A stretch of DNA of 64,000 bases. Source: GCA-2705995 sp965661625 (GTDB lineage Bacteria > Bacteroidota > Bacteroidia > Flavobacteriales_G > Salibacteraceae). How positions within the stretch are numbered: position 1 is the stretch's first letter; every line of letters starts with the position of its first letter. The DNA is taken from NCBI GenBank assembly GCA_965661625.1, contig CBFIEM010000002.1, forward strand, positions 62,001 through 126,000. Direction: 5' to 3'. The notes beneath the pieces were generated by a model that made no database searches, had not been told where the DNA came from, and saw only the letters and a program-made list of their open reading frames with translations. Positions 42,016 to 50,766 of this stretch are shown here, piece after piece. The position numbers were made by a program, and so were the translations under genes.

Positions 42016-44496
42016 ATGAAATCAAGTATTACTCGAACAACGATGAAGACATTGGCTGTTTCCGCAGCAATGGCTTTTAGTTTTCAAGGCTTACATGCTC
42101 AGTAGGCTCAGGCACAAAGTGCTCATGCCCAGCCTAATTCGATTACAAAAGTGATCAACCCTTCAATGGTAATTGGAGATTATGATCAGAAGAAATCAAC
42201 AGGTGCTAACCCACTTTCTGATTCTAAAGTCATGCAAAAGTTGAATAGTTCAGTGCTTCTTCAACAGTTACCTGCATTCAGCACAAGTGCAATAGGATCA
42301 GGAAATGTAGTTTCAGCTAATTCAGGGAACAAAAATGCAAGCTGCTTCATTGCTAGAGACAATTCGTATACAGCTGTGCCTAGAAATGATGATGGGTCTT
42401 TAGGGCCAATACAGCTACCATTTTCGTTTAACCTTTATGGAACTACCTATAACCAAGTTTATATCAACACGAATGGAAACCTAACCTTTACAGGTCCTGT
42501 TTGGGCTTATTCAGCTTCTGGCTTCCCATTCTCTACGCCAATGGTTGCTCCTTTTTGGGGTGATGTAGATACCCGAAATGGAGGACAGATCTTTTACAAA
42601 ATCAATCCTACCAATATGATTGTTACATGGGAAAATGTTAAGCATTATGGTGGTTTATATGCCCCACGATCAAATACATTTCAAGTTGTAATTGGAACAA
42701 ATGCAGATGCAGCTACCGGCGTAGGTCAAAATAGCTGCTTCCATTATGGCGATATGCAATGGACAACGGGTACTACATCCGGCGGTTATAATGGTTTTGG
42801 AGGAGTACCAGCTACTGTTGGTATCAATAAAGGAAATAATTCAAATTATATCCAAATTGGTCGCTTCAACCAGAATAATTCGAGCTATGATGGTCCGGGT
42901 GGTTCTTATGACGGTGTTAATTACCTTGATAACACATGTACGTGTTTTAATGTAAGTAATGCAAATAATATCGCTCCTTCGTTTGCTGGAATGCCCAATG
43001 GTAATGCCGTTAATCTCAACTGTGGAGAAACGGCGAATTACAACATTACAGCAATCGCGCCTGAGGTTAATCAATCCACTACTGTGACAGTGAATACAGG
43101 TGGTCTTTGCAATACAACGGCTACGGTCAATGGAAGTAACGTAAGTTTAAACATTGCGGCTGCTGCATGTAACGCTGGCACGCATACCATAACGTTAACT
43201 GCTACGGATAATGGTACTCCAGTCGAGGTTACAACTCAAACAATTACTGTTAATGTAACCAACTGCTGTCAGCTTGCTATTTCGGGTTCATCATTTGATG
43301 CAACTTGTGCTACCGCTGCTGATGGTGGTGTGAATATGACTTCTACTGGAGGTTCAGGAACAGTAAATTATGTTTGGTCTGATGGATCTACCAATCAGAA
43401 CTTGTCAGGTGCAGTGCCAGGCACATATAGTGTTACCGCAACAGACGCAAATGGCTGTACAGATGATGCAACTTATACTGTAACATATACAGACAATGTA
43501 GCGCCTAATGCTGTTTGTCAAAATGTAAGTGTGAGCTTAGCTAATGGAGTTGCAACGATAACTGCAGCAGATGTTGACGGCGGATCAACTGATGCTTGTG
43601 GAATCGCTTCAATGAATATTGATGCAAATTCATGGAATTGTAACGATATCGGCGATCACGCAGTTACGTTAACAGTAACTGATGTTAATGGCAATTCAGC
43701 ATCGTGTGTTGCAACTGTTACTGTAGTTGGAGAAGTTCCTAGTTGTTCAGTAGCTTCGGCTCCAACAAGTTCAACTTTCACTGGTGGAGATCCAAATACA
43801 CTTTACCTTGGTTATGGAGCGCAAAGCACGGTATTAAACCCGACTGTTTCAGGGGGGACTAGTTTTTCTTATTCATGGTCAGGAGTAGGGTTAAGCTGCA
43901 CATCATGTGCTAGCCCAACATTTGCACCTAGTGCAGCGGGATTGTATACATTCACATTAACGGCTACCAATGAGTTTGGATGTTCCACTACGTGTGATGT
44001 TACTATTTGTGTACGTGATATTCAGGTATACAAAAAGAATGGCCAGGTTAAGCCTAACAAAGTTTACATCTGCCATGTTCCTAACGGAAACAATGCTAAT
44101 CCTCAAACGCTTCAGGTAAGTACAAGTGCAGTTTCATCTCACTTAGGAAACCATTCAGGAGATGCATTGGGCACATGTAATTCATCTTGCAACAATTTAT
44201 CTGCTGCTAATAAATCAGGTGAACTAGTTTCATCGCAATTTGACGGAATGGATATTGACATTATCTTGTTCCCGAATCCAAGTAACGCAGCATTTAATGT
44301 AACGGTAGAAAGTGAATTGGATGAAGTTGTAAACGTTGAGGTTTATGACATGAGCGGTCAGCTTATTGAGCGTGCTGCTAACCAGCGTTCACATCAGCAA
44401 ATTACAGTTGGAAATAGCCTTTCTGCTGGAGTTTATATGATCGTTGTTACTCAGGGCGACTTTAGAGAAGTTTTGAAAGCGACGAAAGCGAACTAG
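42016..44496 (+). pseudogene. T9SS-secreted NIDO/SprB/HYR protein interrupted by in-frame TAG
   Basis: From the ATG at 42016 the frame encodes a signal peptide (MKSSITRTTMKTLAVSAAMA then FSFQGLHAQ), meets TAG at 42103-42105, and then stays open for 796 codons to 44496 in the same frame. Domains after the TAG: nidogen-like domain (about 60-220 of the second part; YINTNGNLTFTGP, MVAPFWGDVDTRNGG), an Ig/cadherin-like segment, a SprB repeat (GSGTVNYVWSDGSTNQNLSG), a HYR domain (GGSTDACGIASMNIDANSWN), a PKD-like domain, a KVYICHVPNGNN segment and a T9SS type A sorting domain (LFPNPSNAAFNV; SAGVYMIVV). It would be a surface adhesin-like protein. The TAG is one base from CAG. A restart at GTG 42151 would lack the signal. 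Pseudogene, sequencing error or read-through are all possible. Confidence 0.75.
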
Positions 44497-44525
44497 TTAA
44501 AACGTGTGAAAGCACGTAATGCTTT

Positions 44526-44558
44526 AAGGTCCTGTCAGTATATGACAGGGCCTTTTTT
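44526..44558 (+). terminator. Intrinsic terminator after the T9SS gene
   Basis: A 12-bp stem (44526-44537 with 44543-44554, one G-T wobble, loop GTATA) that runs into a T-tract. Confidence 0.92.
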
Positions 44559-44570
44559 GTATTTAATAAC

Positions 44571-44610
44571 CAACAAAAAAAGCCCTGTATTTACAGAGCT
44601 TTTTTTGTTG
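44571..44610. terminator. Bidirectional terminator next to tRNA-Arg
   Basis: A long near-perfect palindrome: CAACAAAAAAAGC at the left mirrors GCTTTTTTTGTTG at the right, with an inner stem containing CTGTA/TACAG. With A-runs on one side and T-runs on the other it can end the tRNA transcript on the minus strand and act as a backup on the plus strand. Confidence 0.85.
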
Positions 44611-44613
44611 TAG

Positions 44614-44685
44614 TAGCCTCGCTAGGAATCGAACCTAGATCCTGGGCTCCGGAAACCCATATACTATCCATTGTACTACGAGGCC
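44614..44685 (-). tRNA. tRNA-Arg (anticodon CCG)
   Basis: 72 bases, CCA not encoded. Acceptor stem GGCCTCG pairs with CGAGGCT (first pair G-U), discriminator A. D stem GTAC/GTAT, anticodon stem TGGGT/GCCCA with loop TTCCGGA giving anticodon CCG (reads CGG), variable GGAT, T stem CTAGG/CCTAG with loop TTCGATT. It lies just downstream of tmRNA on the same strand. Confidence 0.95.
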
Positions 44686-44754
44686 GTATGCGCGAAAATA
44701 AACAACTTGATTGAAGTTGCATTGCACCAAGCATCATTAAGAACTTGATGTTAC

Positions 44755-44781
44755 AAAAAAAGAGACCCCCATTGGATCTCT
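44755..44781 (-). terminator. Intrinsic terminator of tmRNA
   Basis: On the minus strand AGAGATCC pairs with GGGTCTCT (one T-G wobble, loop AATGG) and is followed by a T-run (A-run 44755-44760 on the plus strand). Confidence 0.85.
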
Positions 44782-44791
44782 TTTAGTGTTG

Positions 44792-45182
44792 TGGAGCCGG
44801 AGGGAGTCGAACCCTCGTCCTAACAAGGAAAACACACGCCTTCTACAAGCTTAGTTCTCAATTAATTTTCGACAAACGACTGGCCAAGAACAACCGAACG
44901 TTAGCTTATCCTGTTAAGTTTCGAAACGGCTTACAGGAATCGTCGTTTCTATCCTAATCTCGATGGTGCCTTCATGATGGAAAGTGTCAGGAGAACTCTC
45001 CAAGAAGACAACTCGTCTCCTGACCTAGTCAGGTAGATGAAGCATATCCCACTTGGTGGTGATTATGCAGCGAGTGCGTAATTGTTTTCGCCATTTAAAG
45101 GTTGATAGGATATTCAAGTGCTTCCATCTAGCACTGCTTGCAAACGAGCCTTTTCATCTCGCAGTCGAAACCGGTCGGCCCC
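44792..45182 (-). ncRNA. ssrA: Transfer-messenger RNA
   Basis: 391 bases, one-piece tmRNA. The 5' end GGGGCCG pairs with CGGCTCC at the 3' end (one G-T) to form the tRNA-like acceptor; the T arm GAGGG-TTCGACT-CCCTC is intact and the 5' part contains the conserved GGTTTCGAC. The tag reading frame is at 45092-45063: GENNYALAA then TAA, the form known from Bacteroidota. It rescues ribosomes stalled on broken mRNA and marks the peptide for proteolysis. CCA is not encoded. Open frames overlapping this gene are not genes. Confidence 0.97.
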
Positions 45183-45188
45183 GTTTTG

Positions 45189-45196
45189 CAAAGCTA
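45189..45196 (-). promoter_or_regulatory. TAnnTTTG -7 element of tmRNA
   Basis: Minus strand TAGCTTTG, exact, six bases from the mature tmRNA 5' end at 45182. This independent RNA end gives an upper limit for the element-to-start distance in this genome, since RNase P may trim a few bases. Confidence 0.8.
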
Positions 45197-45237
45197 AGGA
45201 AACTCAATAGATTAGCTCTCGTACATCTAATGAATCC

Positions 45238-45245
45238 TATCTTTG
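45238..45245 (+). promoter_or_regulatory. TAnnTTTG -7 element of the AlaDH/PNT-family gene
   Basis: TATCTTTG, exact, ends 6 bases before the ATG at 45252, the same distance as from the tmRNA element to the tmRNA end. Predicts a leaderless mRNA. Confidence 0.7.
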
Positions 45246-45251
45246 TTTTAA

Positions 45252-46466
45252 ATGAAACTTATGAGCAAGTTACGAATAGGTATAGTGCGAGAAGAGAAGG
45301 TCCCATCAGATAAGCGAGTGCCTTTAATTCCAAGTCAATGCGAACAGCTTCTGAGCGAGTTTGACGACTTAGAGGTAGTTGTTCAACCCAGTGATGTTCG
45401 TGCAATTCCAGATGCGTCTTACCGTAGTGTAGGAATGACATTGTCAGAGGACCTTTCATCGTGTGATGTGCTCATGGGTGTTAAAGAGGTTCAGGCATCA
45501 TCTTTAATTCCGAACAAGAATTATTTTTTCTTTTCACATACCATTAAAGAGCAACCTTATAACAGGGGGTTACTCAAGGCAATGGCCAAGCTTGGCATTA
45601 CCCTTATTGATTGGGAAACCTTAACAGCGGCTAATGGAAACAGAATACTTGGGTTTGGAAGGTATGCTGGAATTGTTGGGGCATATAATGGTTTATTAGC
45701 TTATGGGAAAAGAAGCAAGCGGTTTGATTTAAAACCAGCTCATGTTTGCGATGACCAGCAGGAAATGAATGACCAGCTGAGGTTGATTGATTTGCCGCCG
45801 ATTAAGATTGCTTTAACAGGAAAAGGTCGCGTAGCTTCAGGCGCAATAGAGACCCTAACGAATGCTGGAATTCGAAGAGTAAGTGTTCATCACTACTTAA
45901 CTCAGGTTTTTGACGAGCCAGTTTTCACACAGCTCGGTGTTGAAGATTACAATAAAAGAAGAGACAGTCAACCCGGGAGTCGATCTGATTTCTTTGCAAA
46001 TTATACGGATTACGAATCAGACTTTATGAGGTTTGCAGAAATCACTGACATGTTTATTGCGGGTCACTTTTATGCCGAGGGTTCTCCGTACTTATTTACG
46101 CGTGAAGATGCAGCTAAAGCATCTTTTAAGATAAAAGTGGTTGCGGATATTTCATGTGATATTGATGGGCCTGTGGCCTGCACATTACGTCCGAGTACTA
46201 TTGCAGACCCCATATATGGTTACAATCCTAAAACCCAAGAGGAGGGAGATGCTTTCTCCAAAGAGCACATAACGGTTATGGCGGTAGACAACCTGCCTTG
46301 TGAGTTGCCCATTGATGCATCTCGAGATTTTGGTACTACGGTAATGAACACCATAATTCCAGAGTTAATGAACGAAAATAGCGAACTCCTTAACCGAGCA
46401 AAGGTGTTAGATAACGGAAAATTAACTGGGCGATTTGAGTATTTGACTGATTACCTGAACGGGTAG
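45252..46466 (+). CDS. AlaDH/PNT-family NAD(P)-dependent dehydrogenase (saccharopine dehydrogenase-like)
   Basis: A 404-residue protein. RIGIVREEKVPSDKRVPLIP at the N-terminus is the AlaDH/PNT N-terminal signature; FFFSHTIKEQPYNRGLL and TLIDWETLTAANGNRILGFG resemble the saccharopine dehydrogenase (LYS1-type) branch more than alanine dehydrogenase, as does the later DISCDIDGPVACTLRPSTI. IKIALTGKGRVASGAIETL (about 178-196) is the nucleotide-binding loop with GxGxxxxG. It may therefore act on saccharopine or another opine-like substrate; alanine dehydrogenase is less likely. A second ATG lies four codons in. It stands alone. Confidence 0.8.
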   Translation: MKLMSKLRIGIVREEKVPSDKRVPLIPSQCEQLLSEFDDLEVVVQPSDVRAIPDASYRSVGMTLSEDLSSCDVLMGVKEVQASSLIPNKNYFFFSHTIKEQPYNRGLLKAMAKLGITLIDWETLTAANGNRILGFGRYAGIVGAYNGLLAYGKRSKRFDLKPAHVCDDQQEMNDQLRLIDLPPIKIALTGKGRVASGAIETLTNAGIRRVSVHHYLTQVFDEPVFTQLGVEDYNKRRDSQPGSRSDFFANYTDYESDFMRFAEITDMFIAGHFYAEGSPYLFTREDAAKASFKIKVVADISCDIDGPVACTLRPSTIADPIYGYNPKTQEEGDAFSKEHITVMAVDNLPCELPIDASRDFGTTVMNTIIPELMNENSELLNRAKVLDNGKLTGRFEYLTDYLNG

Positions 46467-46475
46467 TTCTGTTAC

Positions 46476-47144
46476 TCAAGAATTAGGCAACTCGATTTGT
46501 GTTAAGGTTTCAATTGTGGCTTGTGGGTTTTCGGACTTAAACACAAAGCTACCTGCAACCAGCACGTTTGCACCTGCATTAACAAGGGCTTGAGCGTTAT
46601 TTGATGTAACACCGCCATCTATTTCAATTAATAGATTAGGATTTCGAGAGGCGCTCATTTCTCTCAAATCAGCAACTTTATTGAAGGTGTTTTCAATGAA
46701 TTTTTGTCCTCCGAAACCAGGATTTACACTCATTAAACATACTAAATCGATGTCTTCAATAACATCATCTAATAGAAATACCGATGAATGTGGGTTAAGG
46801 GCAACACCAGCCGTCATACCTTCTGCCTTTATAGCCTGAATTGTTCGATGTAAATGTTTTGAAGCTTCTAGGTGAACGGTGAGAATGTCAGCTCCTACAC
46901 GTTTAAAATCCTGAATATAACGTTCTGGTTGTTCTATCATTAGATGAACATCCAACGGTTTTGTAGCATGTTTTTTAAAAGCTTCAATAACGGGCATCCC
47001 AAATGATATGTTTGGAACAAACACACCATCCATGACATCTACGTGAAACCAGTCAGCGGTGCTCGTATTGAGCATTTCAGACTCGCTTTGAATATTGGCA
47101 AAGTCGCAGGCCAGAACAGAGGGAGCAATAATTGGATGTTTCAT
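46476..47144 (-). CDS. rpe: Ribulose-phosphate 3-epimerase
   Basis: A 222-residue TIM barrel of usual length. It interconverts ribulose 5-phosphate and xylulose 5-phosphate in the pentose phosphate pathway. PSVLACDFANIQSE, WFHVDVMDGVFVPNISFG (metal His and catalytic Asp, about 30-48), LDVHLMIEQPERY, LMSVNPGFGGQKF and IEIDGGVTSNNA match every conserved block. Its own short-leader promoter lies between it and rpoD. Confidence 0.97.
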   Translation of the reverse strand: MKHPIIAPSVLACDFANIQSESEMLNTSTADWFHVDVMDGVFVPNISFGMPVIEAFKKHATKPLDVHLMIEQPERYIQDFKRVGADILTVHLEASKHLHRTIQAIKAEGMTAGVALNPHSSVFLLDDVIEDIDLVCLMSVNPGFGGQKFIENTFNKVADLREMSASRNPNLLIEIDGGVTSNNAQALVNAGANVLVAGSFVFKSENPQATIETLTQIELPNS

Positions 47145-47160
47145 GTACTTTGGGTTTAAG

Positions 47161-47168
47161 CAAAATTA
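47161..47168 (-). promoter_or_regulatory. TAnnTTTG -7 element of rpe
   Basis: Minus strand TAATTTTG, exact, ends 16 bases before the ATG at 47144; predicted leader about 10 bases. Confidence 0.55.
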
Positions 47169-47196
47169 CAGTTAAACATCCAAATGGAAAGGATTG

Positions 47197-48063
47197 CTAC
47201 CCCAAATATGCTTTAAGCAATTTACTTCTTGACGTGTGCTTTAATCTTCTAATTCCTTTTTCTTTTATCTGACGAACACGCTCTCGTGTTAATTCAAATG
47301 CTTCACCAATTTCTTCAAGAGTTTGGGGCTGCTTGCCGTTTAATCCAAAGTAGAGTTTGATTACATCAGCTTCCCTAACTGTAAGAGTACTTAATGAGCG
47401 TTCAATTTCTAATTTTAGTGAATCGTGAAGTAATCCTTTCTCTGGATCGGGCATGTCTTCATTGCTCATTACGTCGTACATGTTCCGAGCTTCATCATCA
47501 GCAGCAATTGGAGCATCCATAGATACATGCCGTTGATTATTAGACATTGATTGTTTTACTTCTTTAACCGATAGCTCAAGCATTCCTGCAATTTCTACGG
47601 CAGAAGGAGCTCTTTCATACGTTTGTTCAAGTTCAGAGTACGCGCGATTAATTTTATTAATTGCTCCGATTTTGTTAAGCGGTAATCGTACAATCCGTGA
47701 TTGTTCAGCTAAGGCTTGAAGAATAGATTGTCGGATCCACCAAACGGCATAGGAAATAAACTTAAACCCTCGCGTTTCGTCGAAGCGTTTGGCAGCTTTA
47801 ATGAGCCCCATATTACCTTCATTAATTAAGTCGGGAAGACTCAAGCCTTGATTTTGATATTGTTTGGATACAGAGACAACGAACCTGAGGTTGGCTTTGG
47901 TGAGTTTGTCAAGTGCTACTTGGTCTCCTTCTTTTATGCGCCTTGCCAATTCAACTTCCTCATCAGCTGTGATGAGGTCAACTCGGGCGATTTCTTGAAG
48001 GTATTTATCGAGTGAAGCAGTTTCCCTATTGGTAATTTGCTTCGTTATTTTTAGTTGTCTCAT
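47197..48063 (-). CDS. rpoD: RNA polymerase primary sigma factor (RpoD/SigA)
   Basis: A 288-residue sigma-70, of the short form typical for Bacteroidota: region 1.1 is absent. Region 1.2 begins SLDKYLQEIARVDLIT; region 2 has NLRFVVSVSKQYQNQGLSLP, INEGNMGLIKAAKRFDETRG and FISYAVWWIRQSILQALAEQ; region 3 follows; region 4 has LTVREADVIKLYFGLNG and the helix-turn-helix LEEIGEAFELTRERVRQIKE. This protein is what reads the TAnnTTTG elements listed here. No exact element was found before its own gene. Confidence 0.97.
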   Translation of the reverse strand: MRQLKITKQITNRETASLDKYLQEIARVDLITADEEVELARRIKEGDQVALDKLTKANLRFVVSVSKQYQNQGLSLPDLINEGNMGLIKAAKRFDETRGFKFISYAVWWIRQSILQALAEQSRIVRLPLNKIGAINKINRAYSELEQTYERAPSAVEIAGMLELSVKEVKQSMSNNQRHVSMDAPIAADDEARNMYDVMSNEDMPDPEKGLLHDSLKLEIERSLSTLTVREADVIKLYFGLNGKQPQTLEEIGEAFELTRERVRQIKEKGIRRLKHTSRSKLLKAYLG

Positions 48064-48161
48064 GATGTGTGTGTTAATTAGACTACCCTAATAAATACGA
48101 TGGGGAACGTATTTTGTTTTACACAAGACATGAAAAAGACGGGTCTGGTTGGCTTTGGATA

Positions 48162-48187
48162 CAAAAAAAGCCCCTAATGAGGGGCTT
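48162..48187 (-). terminator. Intrinsic terminator of pnp
   Basis: AGCCCCT (48169-48175) pairs with AGGGGCT (48180-48186), loop AATG; on the minus strand a run of T follows (A-run 48162-48168 on plus). Confidence 0.9.
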
Positions 48188-48220
48188 TTTATAGTTGTTT
48201 ATATTGACTTTTAAGCGGTG

Positions 48221-50341
48221 TTACCCATTGTTTTCGGGCTTTTCAAGTAAAACTTTACGTGAAAGCTTAAGTTTTCCACTTTTTTGGTCAATATCAATAA
48301 GTTGAACCTTGAGTTCATCACCTACTTTGAGCACATCTTCAACTTTCTCAATACGCTTATGATCAATTTCCGAAATGTGAAGGAGACCATCTTTACCAGG
48401 AATAATTTCAACAAAGGCTCCATAAGGAGCAATTGCTTTTACCTTACCCATGTAGATTTCATTTATTTCTGGTTGTGCTGTAATTGCTTTAACACGAGCA
48501 ACAGCCATATCTAAATCATCCCTATTTGCAGAAGCTATGTCTACGATTCCGAAGTTACCTTCTTCTTCAATTACGATTGTCGTATTTGTTTCTGCTTGGA
48601 TCTCTTGAATGATTTTTCCACCTGGTCCAATAACTGCACCAATCATATCTTTTGGTATTTGCAGTGTTACTAAACGTGGTGCGTTTGGTTTCAAGTCAAC
48701 ATTTGGAGCTGAAAGTGTTTTATTCATTTCGTCCAAAATGTGATGTCTTCCTGCACGGGCTTGATGAAGTGCATTACTTAAGATGTCTTTAGTAAGGCCT
48801 GTTACTTTAATATCCATTTGACATGCGGTAATACCGTCAATGGTTCCAGCAACTTTAAAGTCCATATCACCGAGGAAATCTTCATCTCCAAGAATATCTG
48901 AAAGAACGGCATAATTCCCATTTTCATCAGTAATGAGTCCCATGGCAATTCCAGAAACTTGTTTTTTCAATTGAATTCCGGCATCCATCATTGCCAATGA
49001 CCCTGCACATACAGTTGCCATTGAAGAAGAACCATTAGATTCCAAAATATCTGAAACAATACGAACAGTGTATGGATTTTCTTCAGGAATCATTCCTTTT
49101 AATGCCCGCAATGCTAGGTGACCGTGACCTATTTCACGTCGGCTTACACCACGAATAGGACGTGCTTCACCTGTCGAGAAAGGAGGGAAGTTGTAGTGCA
49201 ACATGAACTTGTGACTATCTTGGATAAATGCACCATCAACAGATTGTTGATTCAGTTTAGTACCAAGTGTAACCGTTGTTAGCGACTGTGTTTCACCTCG
49301 AGTAAACACAGCACTACCGTGAGTTCCAGGTAAGTAACCAACCTCACTCCAAATGTCACGCACATCTTTTAGTCCACGACCATCTAATCGAAGACCTTCT
49401 TTAAGTGCTAGCTGTCGAACAGCATCTTTTTTTGCATGACCGAAATACTTACCAATAAGGTCTCCTTTTTCAGCTAGTTCTTCTTCACTGAAAGAAGCTT
49501 TATAGGTGTCGTAAAGCTCATTGAATTTTTCACTTCGCTCTTCTTTAGAAGAAGGTGTTTTTGCAATTTCATAAAGCTTTTCAAAGCAGTCGCTATGAAT
49601 TTTTTGAGCTAATGCTTCGTCGCTTGCCTCATGCTGATATTCACGTTTAGTTGAAATTCCGGATACCTGCGCAGCGAGGTCAAGTTGCGCCTGGCATTGC
49701 ACTTTGATAGCCTCATGTGCTGCCATAATCGCATCGAGCATTTCATCTTCAGAAATCTCATTCATTTCACCTTCTACCATGATGATGCTTTCAAGAGATC
49801 CAGCAACCATCATGTCGATATCAGCATCTTCAAGCTGAGTAATGGTAGGGTTAATAACAAACTCACCATTGATACGGCTAACACGAACTTCTGAAACCGG
49901 ACCATTAAATGGGAGGTCGCTAACCGCTATAGCAGCTGATGCAGCTAGACATGCTAGGGCATCTGGCATTGTTTCTTTATCTGAAGAAATCAGGTTTACA
50001 ACAACCTGAGTGTCAGAGTGGTAATCTTTTGGGAATAGGGGTCTAAGTGCGCGATCAATCAATCGAGCAGTAAGGATTTCGTCATCAGTTGGACGAGCTT
50101 CTCGTTTAATAAAACCACCCGGAAATTTACCCGTTGAGGCAAACTTTTCACGGTATTCGACCGTAAGGGGAAGGAAGTCGATCCCTTCTTTAGCTTCTTT
50201 ATTAGATACTACTGCAGCAAGCAGCATAGTATCGCCTTGTTTAACTACAACTGAACCATCAGCTTGCTTGGCTAGTTTCCCTGTTTCTAGGGTAATGTCT
50301 GCACCTCCCGTATTGAAGGTGTTTTGAAATCCAATTTTCAT
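48221..50341 (-). CDS. pnp: Polyribonucleotide nucleotidyltransferase (PNPase)
   Basis: A 706-residue enzyme of usual length. It degrades RNA from the 3' end using phosphate. Two RNase PH domains: the first holds FLPLTVEYREKFASTGKFPG (about 58) and the second FTRGETQSLTTVTLGT and GDEDFLGDMDFKVAGT with the catalytic aspartates (about 485-495). The KH domain (IPKDMIGAVIGPGGKIIQEI, about 563) and the S1 domain (MGKVKAIAPYGAFVEIIPGK, about 630) close the protein. It lies downstream of rpsO, the usual order, but a terminator separates them. Many bacterial pnp leaders are self-regulated; the 72-base gap here shows only the rpsO terminator. Confidence 0.98.
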   Translation of the reverse strand: MKIGFQNTFNTGGADITLETGKLAKQADGSVVVKQGDTMLLAAVVSNKEAKEGIDFLPLTVEYREKFASTGKFPGGFIKREARPTDDEILTARLIDRALRPLFPKDYHSDTQVVVNLISSDKETMPDALACLAASAAIAVSDLPFNGPVSEVRVSRINGEFVINPTITQLEDADIDMMVAGSLESIIMVEGEMNEISEDEMLDAIMAAHEAIKVQCQAQLDLAAQVSGISTKREYQHEASDEALAQKIHSDCFEKLYEIAKTPSSKEERSEKFNELYDTYKASFSEEELAEKGDLIGKYFGHAKKDAVRQLALKEGLRLDGRGLKDVRDIWSEVGYLPGTHGSAVFTRGETQSLTTVTLGTKLNQQSVDGAFIQDSHKFMLHYNFPPFSTGEARPIRGVSRREIGHGHLALRALKGMIPEENPYTVRIVSDILESNGSSSMATVCAGSLAMMDAGIQLKKQVSGIAMGLITDENGNYAVLSDILGDEDFLGDMDFKVAGTIDGITACQMDIKVTGLTKDILSNALHQARAGRHHILDEMNKTLSAPNVDLKPNAPRLVTLQIPKDMIGAVIGPGGKIIQEIQAETNTTIVIEEEGNFGIVDIASANRDDLDMAVARVKAITAQPEINEIYMGKVKAIAPYGAFVEIIPGKDGLLHISEIDHKRIEKVEDVLKVGDELKVQLIDIDQKSGKLKLSRKVLLEKPENNG

Positions 50342-50372
50342 CTATCTATCTTATTGTGTATATGCATAAAAT

Positions 50373-50403
50373 AAAAAAAAGGCAATGCTCAGATTGCCTT
50401 TTT
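50373..50403 (-). terminator. Intrinsic terminator of rpsO
   Basis: AAAGGCAAT (50378-50386) pairs with ATTGCCTTT (50393-50401), loop GCTCAG, with a long A-run before it (T-run on the minus strand). Confidence 0.9.
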
Positions 50404-50413
50404 AGGTGTTGAC

Positions 50414-50683
50414 TTATTTTCTTAAGCCGAGTTCTTTGATAATTGCTCTGTAACGTTCGATATCTTTTTTCTTTAAGTAGTCCAAAAGATTACGGCGTTT
50501 ACCAACGAGACTGATCAAAGCACGCTTTGTGCCTGTATCCTTCTTGTTTTTCTTCATGTGCTCAGTCAAATGACTGATTCTAAATGTGAAGAGGGCAATT
50601 TGTCCCTCTGCTGAGCCAGTGTTTGATTCTGAGCCACCGTGCTTAGCGAAGATTTCTTTTTTCTTTTCTGCGGGTAAATACAT
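50414..50683 (-). CDS. rpsO: 30S ribosomal protein S15
   Basis: An 89-residue protein of exact family length. GGSESNTGSAEGQIALFTFR, ISHLTEHMKKNKKDTGTKRA and LVGKRRNLLDYLKKKDIERY are the S15 signature (the last block contacts 16S rRNA helix 22). S15 is an early 30S assembly protein and is known to repress its own mRNA in several phyla. Its leader here is about 40 bases and carries a small hairpin (50714-50726). Confidence 0.98.
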   Translation of the reverse strand: MYLPAEKKKEIFAKHGGSESNTGSAEGQIALFTFRISHLTEHMKKNKKDTGTKRALISLVGKRRNLLDYLKKKDIERYRAIIKELGLRK

Positions 50684-50730
50684 TTCAATATTATTTAAAT
50701 GATTGTTATGTATCCTGATTTTCAGGGCTG

Positions 50731-50738
50731 CAAATATA
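50731..50738 (-). promoter_or_regulatory. TAnnTTTG -7 element of rpsO
   Basis: Minus strand TATATTTG, exact, ends 47 bases before the ATG at 50683; predicted leader about 41 bases, containing CCTGA-AAA-TCAGG. Confidence 0.65.
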
Positions 50739-50766
50739 AGTTAAATAATAGCGAGCGCCTAATGTT

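Noticed and set aside
45053..45313. An open frame of 86 codons on the plus strand
   Set aside because: It lies over the tmRNA gene on the opposite strand; the tmRNA fold and tag explain the sequence.
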